Below, piece after piece: positions 1-6,736 of a stretch of 7,308 nucleotides of DNA (positions are counted from its first letter, which is position 1; the number at the start of each line of letters is the position of its first letter). Under the pieces are notes generated by a model, which was not told the origin of the DNA, ran no database searches, and worked only from the letters and a program-made list of their open reading frames with translations. The translations under genes and the position numbers were made by a program. Origin of the DNA: UBA5359 sp028699365 [NCBI: bacterium] (GTDB taxonomy: Bacteria; UBP13; UBA5359); the NCBI GenBank assembly GCA_028699365.1, contig JAQVUQ010000133.1, positions 1 to 7,308 on the forward strand. Reading direction: 5' to 3'.

Positions 1-986
1 CCACCCGGGCGGATGCCCTGGCCGATGCTGTTTCCAGCCGTCTTATCCGGGAACACCAGTTGTTCATGGCGCGACAGACGGCGGTGTCCGGAGTGATAGA
101 CGCTTATTTCAGCGCCGTGCTGGCGACGGAGGAGATCAAGGTCCAGGAGAGAGCCCTGGCCATTGCCCAGGAAGCGGCAGACGGTGCCCGGAAGAGGGCG
201 GAAGCCGGTCTGGTGGCTGAAATCGAGGTTTCCAGAGCCGAGATCAGGGTGGCAAGAACCAAGGACGAATTGAACCGCAAGGTCCAGGGGGCCAGAACCG
301 CTACCGATAAGCTTATGCTGGCTATCGGCGAAGGGCTGGGACGCAGCCCGGAATTGACGACCGCCGTGCCGGAGATAGCGGAGAGCTTTCCAGATGTGGA
401 TCAGGCTGTAATAATGGCCAGAGAGGGCAGCGTTCAACTCAAAATCTATGATCAGCGACTGCAGGACAACCGGAGAGACCTGGACATATCCATGGATAAG
501 CTGAAGCCCTCTCTTGATGCCGTCGTAAGCTATAATTCAGGTAACGGCTCTTCAGCCGGATCCATATTTGACGATACTTCGCTGGTCGCAGGGCTGCAAT
601 TCTCCGTTCCTCTGGACAAAAGAATACTGCGTGAAGAGAAGGACGGCACAGCCAGAGATCTGAATCTGCTCAAGGAATTGCGAAGTTTCGAGGCGGATCA
701 GGTGGCCGGTAACGTCAGGGCGGCTTATCGTGCCCGGGAGACGGCTGATAATACCTTGCGCATACTGGGACAGAACCTTGAAACCGCTCGTGAGAATCTG
801 CGGCTGGCGCAGAGAATGGTCGAGGAAGGACTGTCGTCCAACAGAGATGTGCTGGAAGCCCAGGAAGCGCTGATGACGGTGGAAAGCGGTCTGCTTGCCG
901 CCAGGCTCAACTTTTATCTGGCCGGCATAAACCTCAGAAAAGCCATGGGGGAAGATTTATTGAAATTGAAGACGGTGTTGCAATGA
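1..986 (+). CDS. TolC-family outer membrane efflux channel, 5'-truncated by the window
   Basis: Outer membrane channel component of a tripartite exporter, expected to form a trimeric beta-barrel with a periplasmic alpha-helical tunnel. The frame is open from base 3 with no stop before it, giving 327 visible codons. Family members usually have about 420-480 residues, so the signal peptide and roughly 100-150 residues lie outside the window; the TTG at 60 is an internal codon, not a credible start. Visible features are long Ala/Glu/Arg/Leu-rich amphipathic helices typical of OEP repeats and, near the C-terminus, the hallmark region GLSSNRDVLEAQEAL (about 819-863). This is followed by the helix ending in INLRKAMG, the usual end of the second OEP repeat. 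The stop overlaps the adaptor start (ATGA, 983-986), so translation is probably coupled. Family assignment is firm; substrate is unknown. Confidence 0.88.
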   Translation, partial: TRADALADAVSSRLIREHQLFMARQTAVSGVIDAYFSAVLATEEIKVQERALAIAQEAADGARKRAEAGLVAEIEVSRAEIRVARTKDELNRKVQGARTATDKLMLAIGEGLGRSPELTTAVPEIAESFPDVDQAVIMAREGSVQLKIYDQRLQDNRRDLDISMDKLKPSLDAVVSYNSGNGSSAGSIFDDTSLVAGLQFSVPLDKRILREEKDGTARDLNLLKELRSFEADQVAGNVRAAYRARETADNTLRILGQNLETARENLRLAQRMVEEGLSSNRDVLEAQEALMTVESGLLAARLNFYLAGINLRKAMGEDLLKLKTVLQ

Positions 987-2386
987 AAAGACAGATATTT
1001 ACATGGGCCGCAAGGCTCCTGGTAGTAGCCTTGCTTGCCTTGGGCGGAGTCAGATGGGGTGTCCCGGCTTACAAGCAGTATTTCAAGCCCAAGAAGACGA
1101 CTGTTTTCGTGCCGGTGACCACTGTCCGGGAAGGCGGTTTTACCGTCAGCTTTCACGAGATAGGCACTTTGATAGCCGAGAAATCGGTATTCGTCAGTTC
1201 CAGGATCAACGGCAAACTGATCACGCTGGTGGATGACGGCGGTATCGTCAAGGAGGGGGACCGGATAGCCCTTCTGGACGGCACCGATCTGGAAAAGGAG
1301 ATGCGCAACAATAACCTGGCCTACCAGAACTCTCTGGCCGATATCGGACGGGCGCAGAACGAACTGGAGATATTCAAGGCTGCCAACCAGACAGAGGTAG
1401 ATCAGGCTCAAGCCGAACTGGATTTCGACAAGACCGAACTGGAACGGGTCAAGAAGCAACTGGAAAAGAAGATACGCCTGTCCCAGGATAAGCTGGTTCC
1501 CAAATCCGAGGTCGAGGACGCCGAACTTCAGGTCAGGATCAAGGAACTGGACGTTCTCAAGGGAGAGAAAAACCTGGTCCTGAAGAAGCGGGAGATCATG
1601 GCCACGGAGAGGCAGAAGGCGGCCGATGTTCGCAACGTGGAATTTAAGTCGAATATCGCCAGGCTCAATTACGAGGATACCCTGGGCAAGTCCGAGAATA
1701 CGGTCATCCTGGCTCCGGCTCCCGGACTGGTAGTCCTGTCCAAGACATACAGCCCGGACGGCCGCCGCAGGCTTCAGCCCGGTGACGATGTCAGGCCTAA
1801 ACAGGTTATCTGCGAGATACCGGATATGAAGAGCATGCAGGTCAGGGTTCTGGTAGGAGAGACGGATGTATCCAGGGTCCATAACGACATGCCTGTCAGG
1901 ATACGGCTCGAAGCCGATCCTGCCAAGCTCTTTCACGGCAAGGTGGTCAAGATTTCCAATCTGGCCTCCGAGGGCTCGGCCATGGATGCCAACTATACCC
2001 CCGGCAAGAAGATAGTCGAGGTTACGGTAGCTGTCAGGGAGACCGATCCCAAGATGCTGAAGCCCGGCATGACGGCCGACGTGGAGTTTATAAAAGAGGA
2101 GCTGAAAACAGCGGTTTTCGTTCCTCTGGAAGCGGTTACGGAAAAGGACGGCAAGACATGGGTCTATGTCAGGAAGAGCGGAAAATACAGGAAGACACAG
2201 ATCAAGACCGGCTTGCATAACGATAATTTCGTAGCCGTGACCAAGGGCTTGCGCCCGGGTGACGTTGTGGCTCTGCGTAATCCGTCTGCTGTGTCTGGGA
2301 CTGAAGGTTCTTCCGCGTCCGATGAAAAAAAGGGAGACGGCAAAACAGGCAAGCCCGTTCCTCTGATTGAGGAGCCTGCCCGCTAA
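983..2386 (+). CDS. HlyD/MacA-type periplasmic adaptor (membrane fusion protein)
   Basis: Periplasmic adaptor linking an inner-membrane ABC transporter to the outer membrane channel. The 467 residues start with a Lys/Arg-flanked hydrophobic anchor (about 8-26) and no lipobox, so it is probably an N-terminal membrane anchor. Next come a first biotinyl/lipoyl-like half (about 68-100, with INGKLITLVDDGGIVKEGD), a long charged coiled-coil hairpin (about 101-236), the second lipoyl half (241-280, VILAPAPGLVVLS), a beta-barrel (about 285-370, ending LKPGMTADVEF) and a membrane-proximal domain (about 375-433, VPLEAVTEKDG to GLRPGDVVAL). A polar, low-complexity tail follows (436-467). The hairpin turn is near LVPKSEVEDAE (171-181), where this family contacts TolC. 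It is longer than MacA (about 370 residues), mainly through the hairpin and tail. The start overlaps the upstream stop by 4 bp, and no good Shine-Dalgarno is seen, which fits translational coupling. Confidence 0.9.
   Translation: MKRQIFTWAARLLVVALLALGGVRWGVPAYKQYFKPKKTTVFVPVTTVREGGFTVSFHEIGTLIAEKSVFVSSRINGKLITLVDDGGIVKEGDRIALLDGTDLEKEMRNNNLAYQNSLADIGRAQNELEIFKAANQTEVDQAQAELDFDKTELERVKKQLEKKIRLSQDKLVPKSEVEDAELQVRIKELDVLKGEKNLVLKKREIMATERQKAADVRNVEFKSNIARLNYEDTLGKSENTVILAPAPGLVVLSKTYSPDGRRRLQPGDDVRPKQVICEIPDMKSMQVRVLVGETDVSRVHNDMPVRIRLEADPAKLFHGKVVKISNLASEGSAMDANYTPGKKIVEVTVAVRETDPKMLKPGMTADVEFIKEELKTAVFVPLEAVTEKDGKTWVYVRKSGKYRKTQIKTGLHNDNFVAVTKGLRPGDVVALRNPSAVSGTEGSSASDEKKGDGKTGKPVPLIEEPAR
2369..2374 (+). 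promoter_or_regulatory. Shine-Dalgarno for the permease gene
   Basis: GAGGAG lies inside the last codons of the adaptor gene, 11 bases before the ATG at 2386. It supports that start and independent loading of ribosomes despite the TAATG stop/start overlap. Confidence 0.6.
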
Positions 2387-3690
2387 TGGGGATCCTCGAT
2401 GCCATACAGACGGGATTAGCAGAACTCTTCTCCCATAAGCTGCGTTCGATGCTCACCATGCTCGGCGTTATCTTCGGTGTTGCGGCCGTCATTGCCATGG
2501 TCTCCATCGGAGAGGGCGCCAGGCAGGAGATGCTGCAGCAGATAAAGAGCATGGGTATAGATATTGTTCAGGTCCGCCGGGTGATGATAACGGGTGAGTT
2601 GATGGAGACAGCCCAGAAGAAATCCCCCTATGGGCTGAAATACTCCGATGCCGAAGGCATAAGCTCTGTTTGCACCTATGCCCGTCGCATAGTTCCGGTA
2701 CGGGAGATATTTGCCGATATCAAGCGGGGAGACAAACCTCTGCCGGTACAGGTGGTGGGCACCACTCCCGATTACAGCAGCATTCTGAAACTCCAACTGC
2801 AGTCAGGCAGATTTCTCAACGAAGGCGATCTGAAGGAGCGCTCATGCGTCTGCGTTCTGGGCAGTAATGCCAGGAAGCAGCTTTTCGGTTTTGAAGATCC
2901 CACCGGCCGGACGGTCAAGGTGGGGATGCGCCTGCTGCGTGTCGTCGGGGTGCTGGAGTATAAGGAGAAGAGCGAATCGAGGGCCTTCTCCTCTCTCCGT
3001 GACGTCAATTCCGATATATACATGCCTCTAAGCATAGCCATGACCGACTACATGATACAATCGCAACAACAGATGCCTATGACGTACAGAGGCGTAAGGG
3101 ATCTCTTCATGAAGATGATAACCCGTACCAGCCTGGACAAGAGCCCTATTTCAGAAATAATAGTCCAGCTTAAAGACGAGAGCGCCACCGAGGCGACGGC
3201 CGAGGTTATCCGGTCCATTCTCAATCGCGCTCATCGCGATGTGCCTGATTTCGAGATCGTCGTTCCCTCCCTGCTGCTGCGGCAGAGCCAGCAGGCACAG
3301 CGCATCTTCAACATAGTTATGGCGGCCATCGCCGGCATTTCTCTGCTGGTGGGCGGCATCGGCATTATGAACATCATGCTGGCCACCGTCAGCCAGCGCA
3401 CACGCGAGATCGGCGTCCGGCGTTGTATAGGTGCCACCAGGTGGGATATCGTCAGACAGTTCATGCTGGAGGCCATGGTTATTACCTGCCTGGGCGGGCT
3501 GATCGGGGTGCTGCTGGGGGTGGTGGGCGCCAGGGTAATATCCGTCTTTGCCGGCTGGATAACCGTAGTGTCCGTCCGGGCCATTATTCTCTCTTTCGGC
3601 GTGTCGGCGCTGGTCGGTATCGTTTTCGGCCTTTATCCGGCCACAAGGGCGGCCATGGTCGATCCTATAGACGCTTTGAGGCAGGGTTAG
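2386..3690 (+). CDS. MacB/FtsX-family ABC transporter permease without ATPase domain
   Basis: Inner-membrane permease of the MacB/LolC type, which moves its substrate from the periplasmic side by mechanotransmission rather than through a membrane channel. The 434 residues show the classic N-terminus (LRSMLTMLGVIFGVAAVIAM) forming TM1 at about 21-42. A large MacB-like periplasmic domain follows (about 43-300), then three C-terminal TM segments (about 307-332, 362-386, 397-418). The FtsX-type cytoplasmic motif REIGVRRCIGATRWDI lies between TM2 and TM3 (340-355), and the end matches the family pattern (YPATRAAMVDPIDALR). E. coli MacB carries its ATPase on the same chain; here the nucleotide-binding domain is absent and is presumably supplied by the separate gene at 3927. 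Residues about 215-255 of the periplasmic domain (Met/Gln-rich) look longer than I expect for the family. The start shares one base with the adaptor stop. Substrate is unknown. Confidence 0.9.
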   Translation: MGILDAIQTGLAELFSHKLRSMLTMLGVIFGVAAVIAMVSIGEGARQEMLQQIKSMGIDIVQVRRVMITGELMETAQKKSPYGLKYSDAEGISSVCTYARRIVPVREIFADIKRGDKPLPVQVVGTTPDYSSILKLQLQSGRFLNEGDLKERSCVCVLGSNARKQLFGFEDPTGRTVKVGMRLLRVVGVLEYKEKSESRAFSSLRDVNSDIYMPLSIAMTDYMIQSQQQMPMTYRGVRDLFMKMITRTSLDKSPISEIIVQLKDESATEATAEVIRSILNRAHRDVPDFEIVVPSLLLRQSQQAQRIFNIVMAAIAGISLLVGGIGIMNIMLATVSQRTREIGVRRCIGATRWDIVRQFMLEAMVITCLGGLIGVLLGVVGARVISVFAGWITVVSVRAIILSFGVSALVGIVFGLYPATRAAMVDPIDALRQG

Positions 3691-3704
3691 CCGCCTCTGG
3701 CGGC
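3690..3704 (+). terminator. Short GC hairpin just after the permease stop; weak terminator candidate
   Basis: GCCGCC and GGCGGC form a perfect 6-bp stem with a 3-base TCT loop, beginning on the last base of the permease stop codon. The following bases (AGGTTATTAG) are not a clean T-run, so full intrinsic termination is doubtful. It could be an attenuating or 3'-end-protecting hairpin that lowers expression of the downstream ATPase gene. Confidence 0.3.
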
Positions 3705-3709
3705 AGGTT

Positions 3710-3903
3710 ATTAGCTGTTTAGTTATTTAGCAGTTTAGCGGTTTAGGAGTTTAGCTTTTTAGGAGAACGAAGGGAACGTAAAGGCGAAATAATACTGCCA
3801 TAGCTAATGCTAAAAGGCTTATAAACTAAAAATAGTAAGGCAGAACAACCAGCCCAAGTACTATTAAATGGCTAACATGCTAAATAGCTAAAAAGCTAAA
3901 CAA
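3710..3903. repeat. Intergenic inverted arrays of 8-bp units (TTTAGNNN / CTAAANNN)
   Basis: From 3710 to 3765 there are seven contiguous 8-bp units of form TTTAGNNN (the first is ATTAG). From 3864 to 3903 five contiguous units of the complementary form CTAAANNN appear (the first two degenerate: TTAAA, CTAAC). A further partial run in the same orientation starts at 3810, with register at 3818 and 3826. The best exact inverted arms are 14 bp, at 3749-3762 and 3888-3901; a 9-bp pair is at 3724-3732 and 3878-3886. The middle (about 3766-3800) is not periodic. No coding frame, RNA gene or clear promoter was recognised in the 236-bp gap. It may be a dispersed genomic repeat, a decayed mini-element or a source of folded RNA; the function is unknown. 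Confidence 0.8.
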
Positions 3904-3914
3904 GAGCTGTAAGC

Positions 3915-3919
3915 GAGGA
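3915..3919 (+). promoter_or_regulatory. Shine-Dalgarno that fixes the GTG start of the ATPase gene
   Basis: GAGGA sits 7 bases before GTG 3927. The nearby ATG at 3919 is in another frame and reaches a stop within seven codons, so the GTG is the best start. Confidence 0.6.
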
Positions 3920-3926
3920 TGATTGA

Positions 3927-4604
3927 GTGGCTATTATAGAAGTAATCGACCTGAAGAAGAATTACCGTATGGGCGGCAGCGAAGTCCCGGTCCTTAAAGG
4001 GCTCTCCTTCTCCGTGGCCGAGGGCGAATTCGTATCCATAATGGGACCGTCCGGGTCCGGCAAATCCACCCTGATGAATATCATCGGATGCCTTGACAGG
4101 CCCAGCTCCGGCAAGTATCTGCTTGACGGCCTGGACACCGGAAAGATGAGCGATACCGCCCGGGCGCACGTCAGGAATCTGAAAATAGGCTTTGTCTTTC
4201 AAAGCTTCAACCTTCTGCCCAAGATGTCGGCTCTGAAAAACGTAGTTCTGCCTCAGATGTACGCCGGGCACAGGAAGGATTACCGTCACGGCAAGGAATG
4301 CCTGCAATCCGTCGGCTTGGCCCACAGGATAGGCCATACTCCCATGCAGCTTTCCGGCGGCGAGCAGCAGCGCGTGGCCATTGCCCGTTCTCTGATCAAC
4401 GAGCCGCCCATAATCTTCGGCGACGAGCCTACCGGTAACCTGGATACATCTACCGGGGCGGAGATCATGGAGATCTTCACCCGTCTCAACCGCGAGGGCA
4501 AGACGGTAATTATCGTTACGCACGAGCCGGAGATCGCCCGCTATACTCACAGAATACTGCGGTTCAGGGACGGATTGCTGGAATCCGACGAACCGGTTGT
4601 GTGA
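3927..4604 (+). CDS. ABC transporter ATPase, MacB/LolD-type
   Basis: Cytoplasmic ATPase subunit that powers a MacB/LolC-like permease. All ABC motifs are intact in 225 residues: Walker A GPSGSGKST (40-48), Q-loop at Q92 in FVFQSFNLLP, signature LSGGEQQR (142-149), Walker B IIFGDEP with catalytic E167, D-loop NLDT (171-174) and H-loop H199. The length and the sequence around NLLPKMSALKNVVLP are typical of the LolD/MacB N-terminal group. The start is GTG, supported by its Shine-Dalgarno. The likely partner is the permease at 2386-3690, which lacks an ATPase domain; order and family match, although 236 bp of repeat-rich DNA separates them. Whether it shares the upstream transcript or has its own promoter cannot be told here. 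It is not fused to a permease, unlike E. coli MacB. Confidence 0.93.
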   Translation: MAIIEVIDLKKNYRMGGSEVPVLKGLSFSVAEGEFVSIMGPSGSGKSTLMNIIGCLDRPSSGKYLLDGLDTGKMSDTARAHVRNLKIGFVFQSFNLLPKMSALKNVVLPQMYAGHRKDYRHGKECLQSVGLAHRIGHTPMQLSGGEQQRVAIARSLINEPPIIFGDEPTGNLDTSTGAEIMEIFTRLNREGKTVIIVTHEPEIARYTHRILRFRDGLLESDEPVV

Positions 4605-4615
4605 AGCATACTCTC

Positions 4616-4644
4616 TTGCATCAGGCCCCCTGCTGTGATAGTAT
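4616..4644 (+). promoter_or_regulatory. Possible sigma70-type promoter for glmS
   Basis: TTGCAT (4616-4621), a 17-base spacer and TAGTAT (4639-4644) resemble -35 and -10 boxes. They begin 12 bases after the ATPase stop and about 100 bases before the glmS ATG. The boxes match consensus only partly (3/6 and 4/6), so this is a spacing-based suggestion. Confidence 0.35.
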
Positions 4645-4654
4645 GTGAACTGGG

Positions 4655-4676
4655 CTTTTTTACTCAGTAAAAAAAG
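4655..4676. other. AT-rich palindrome in the glmS leader
   Basis: TTTTTTACT (4656-4664) and AGTAAAAAA (4666-4674) are perfect inverted arms around a single C, with C and G flanks at 4655 and 4676 (an extra A at 4675). The T-run follows GGGC, which can pair with GCCC at 4625-4628 over a long loop, so part of it may act as a weak terminator for the upstream ATPase gene. An operator for a dimeric regulator or a bidirectional terminator are the alternatives. Confidence 0.4.
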
Positions 4677-4725
4677 TTCTCGGTCGAGTAGTCCGGGATC
4701 AGTTGTGGAAGCCGGATGTAAAATT

Positions 4726-4733
4726 AAGGAGGT
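4726..4733 (+). promoter_or_regulatory. Strong Shine-Dalgarno of glmS
   Basis: AAGGAGGT is a near-perfect anti-Shine-Dalgarno match, 9 bases before ATG 4743 and followed by a T-run. It indicates high translation of glmS and confirms the start, as does the required Met-Cys N-terminus. Confidence 0.85.
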
Positions 4734-4742
4734 TCTTTTTTT

Positions 4743-6575
4743 ATGTGTGGTATAGTCGGTTATATCGGAAAGCGAGATGCCGTGCCTATCCTGATGGAGG
4801 GGCTGCAGCGCCTGGAGTACAGAGGTTATGACTCTGCCGGAGCGGCTGTTGTCAGCGGCGGCAAACTTGCCATACGCAAGAAGCTCGGCAAATTGCGCGA
4901 GCTGAGAAACAGCCTGGAGGAGACGCCACTTCCCGGCGGCCTGGGAATAGGTCACACCAGATGGGCGACGCACGGTCAGCCTTCTGAGATCAACTCCCAT
5001 CCGCATGCCGATTGTTCCGGTGACCTCTGCCTGGTGCACAACGGTATTATCGAGAACTATCAGGAACTTAAGAAGCAGCTTCAAGCCGAAGGGCATGATT
5101 TTAAATCACAGACCGACACCGAGATAGTGGCCCATCTGGTGGAGAAGTACTATAAAGGCGATCTCTTTGCCGCCGTTCAGCGTGCCCTGCTGGATTGCGA
5201 GGGTGCGTATGCTCTGGGCGTGGTCCATAAGGATGAGCCCGGCGTGCTGGTAGCGGCCCGCTGCGGCAGCCCGTTGATCATCGGTGTGGGTGAAGGCGAG
5301 CAGTTTATCGCCTCCGACGTACCGGCCATCCTCAAGCAGACCCGTGAGGTCATCTATCTGAACGACGGCGAGGTAGCCAAACTTACCAGTGAAGGTGTGA
5401 TCGTCACCGACCTCAAGGGTAATGTTGCCGATAAGGAGCAGGTCCATATCGATTGGGATGCCGAGGCAGCCGAGAAGGCCGGATATCCCCACTTCATGCT
5501 CAAGGAGATCAACGAGCAGCCCCGCGTTATCCGCGATACCCTGCGCGGGCGCATCGCCAAATCCGGTGACAACGTGGTGCTGGACGATATGAATATCAGC
5601 GATGAAGAGCTGAAGGGTATCGAGAAGATCATCATCATCTCCTGCGGCACCGCCTGGCATGCCGGCATCGTGGGCAAGTACATGCTGGAAGAGCATACCC
5701 GCATCCCGGTAGAGGTGGATATAGCTTCCGAGTTCCGCTATCGCAATCCCATTCTGGTACCCGGTAAGCATCTGGTCATGTCGGTCACCCAGTCGGGCGA
5801 GACGGCCGACACTCTGGCCAGTATTCGTGAGGCCCAGCGTCAGGGCGTCAAGGTGGTCTCTATCGTCAACGTAGTGGGCAGCACCATCGCCCGCGAATCC
5901 GACGGCGTCATCTACACTCAGGCAGGACCGGAGATAGGCGTGGCCTCCACCAAGGCATACACCTCTCAGGTTACCGCATTCTACCTCTTTACCATCTATA
6001 TGGGACGCCTCAACGGCACCATCAGCTCCGAGAAGGCGGCCAAACTGCTGGCGGAACTGCAGACCGTTCCCGGAATGATCGAGGAGATACTGAAGGATCA
6101 GGACGTCATCCTGGAGTGCGCCGAGGCGTATAAGGAAGCCGTCAGCGCGCTCTTCCTGGGCCGCAGCTACAACTTCCCCAGCGCTCTGGAAGGCGCCCTC
6201 AAGCTTAAGGAGATCTCCTATATACATGCCGAGGGTTACGGCGCCGGCGAGATGAAGCACGGTCCTATTGCTCTGGTGGACGACAAGCTGCCGGTAATCT
6301 GTGTTGCCGTCAAGAGCGCCGTCTACGACAAGATGGTCAGCAACATTCAGGAGATCAGGGCCCGTGCCGGCAAGGTTATAGCCGTAGCTACCAGGGGCGA
6401 TGAAGATATTCACCGCCATGCGGATCATGTGATCAGCATACCCCAGATATCCGAGATGTTCTCACCGCTGCTGGTGGCCGTGCCGCTGCAGCTTTTCTCC
6501 TATCACATGGCCATAGCCCGCGGCTGCGACGTGGATCAGCCGCGCAACCTGGCTAAGAGCGTGACGGTGGAGTAA
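4743..6575 (+). CDS. glmS: Glutamine--fructose-6-phosphate aminotransferase (isomerizing)
   Basis: Cytoplasmic enzyme making glucosamine-6-phosphate and glutamate from fructose-6-phosphate and glutamine, the first step to UDP-GlcNAc. The 610 residues match the usual length (E. coli about 609). The N-terminal Ntn glutaminase domain (2-240) begins MCGIVGYIG, with Cys2 as nucleophile once Met is removed, and has HTRWATHG (71-78) and HNGIIENY (99-106). Two SIS domains follow. SIS1 (about 290-420) has ISCGTAWHAG (299-308) and the sugar-phosphate loop SVTQSGETADT (347-357). SIS2 (about 460-600) has the isomerase region EGYGAGEMKHGPIAL with E503 or nearby and H506. The C-tail is QPRNLAKSVTVE, with the catalytic lysine at 604. 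All key motifs are present, so it should be active. It appears to be its own unit, with a leader upstream and an intrinsic terminator downstream. There is no functional link to the exporter. Confidence 0.98.
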   Translation: MCGIVGYIGKRDAVPILMEGLQRLEYRGYDSAGAAVVSGGKLAIRKKLGKLRELRNSLEETPLPGGLGIGHTRWATHGQPSEINSHPHADCSGDLCLVHNGIIENYQELKKQLQAEGHDFKSQTDTEIVAHLVEKYYKGDLFAAVQRALLDCEGAYALGVVHKDEPGVLVAARCGSPLIIGVGEGEQFIASDVPAILKQTREVIYLNDGEVAKLTSEGVIVTDLKGNVADKEQVHIDWDAEAAEKAGYPHFMLKEINEQPRVIRDTLRGRIAKSGDNVVLDDMNISDEELKGIEKIIIISCGTAWHAGIVGKYMLEEHTRIPVEVDIASEFRYRNPILVPGKHLVMSVTQSGETADTLASIREAQRQGVKVVSIVNVVGSTIARESDGVIYTQAGPEIGVASTKAYTSQVTAFYLFTIYMGRLNGTISSEKAAKLLAELQTVPGMIEEILKDQDVILECAEAYKEAVSALFLGRSYNFPSALEGALKLKEISYIHAEGYGAGEMKHGPIALVDDKLPVICVAVKSAVYDKMVSNIQEIRARAGKVIAVATRGDEDIHRHADHVISIPQISEMFSPLLVAVPLQLFSYHMAIARGCDVDQPRNLAKSVTVE

Positions 6576-6600
6576 GCCGTTTAGTTCGATGCGGGTAATC

Positions 6601-6640
6601 AAAGGCGGGTACCATCCGTTCAGAAGGGTACCCGCCTTTT
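6601..6640 (+). terminator. Rho-independent terminator of glmS
   Basis: Perfect 13-bp inverted arms (AAAGGCGGGTACC at 6601-6613 and its complement at 6627-6639) with a 13-base loop, ending in TTTT, 25 bases after the glmS stop. Because the stem starts AAA and ends TTT it could also work on the opposite strand. Confidence 0.85.
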
Positions 6641-6645
6641 GCATA

Positions 6646-6672
6646 CGGTTTTGCCGCGGAGGCAGCAAACCG
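6646..6672. other. Second stem-loop after the glmS terminator
   Basis: CGGTTT (6646-6651) pairs with AAACCG (6667-6672) and TGCC (6652-6655) with GGCA (6661-6664), leaving a 2-base GC bulge and a GCGGA loop. No T-run follows directly, so it is not a standard terminator; it may be a backup hairpin or chance. Confidence 0.4.
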
Positions 6673-6736
6673 GCTATGAGATTTTAAAAGTCACATTTTG
6701 CCATAAAGAGCCAACATAATGAGATATTAAAACCGG

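Noticed and set aside
60-62. TTG at 60 as the real start of the outer membrane protein
   Set aside because: The frame is open to the window edge with helix-like coding sequence before it, and a signal peptide is lacking; the gene simply begins to the left.
914-2218. Long minus-strand open frame opposite the adaptor gene (434 codons)
   Set aside because: It lies wholly opposite a gene with clear adaptor domains, has no recognisable motifs and is a by-product of codon use that avoids antisense stops.
3710-3903. CRISPR array
   Set aside because: Repeat units are only 8 bp with 3 variable bases; there are no 20-40 bp repeats or spacers and no cas genes.
4605-4742. glmS ribozyme
   Set aside because: The leader is short and I could not find the conserved core sequences; a model search would settle it.
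3888-5096. Long minus-strand open frame (402 codons) across the ATPase gene, glmS leader and glmS start
   Set aside because: It overlaps two firmly identified genes and shows no family pattern; antisense shadow.
5106-6428. Minus-strand open frame of 440 codons opposite glmS
   Set aside because: Rich in His/Asp/Leu from antisense reading of glmS codons; no domain seen, and the plus strand is unmistakably glmS.
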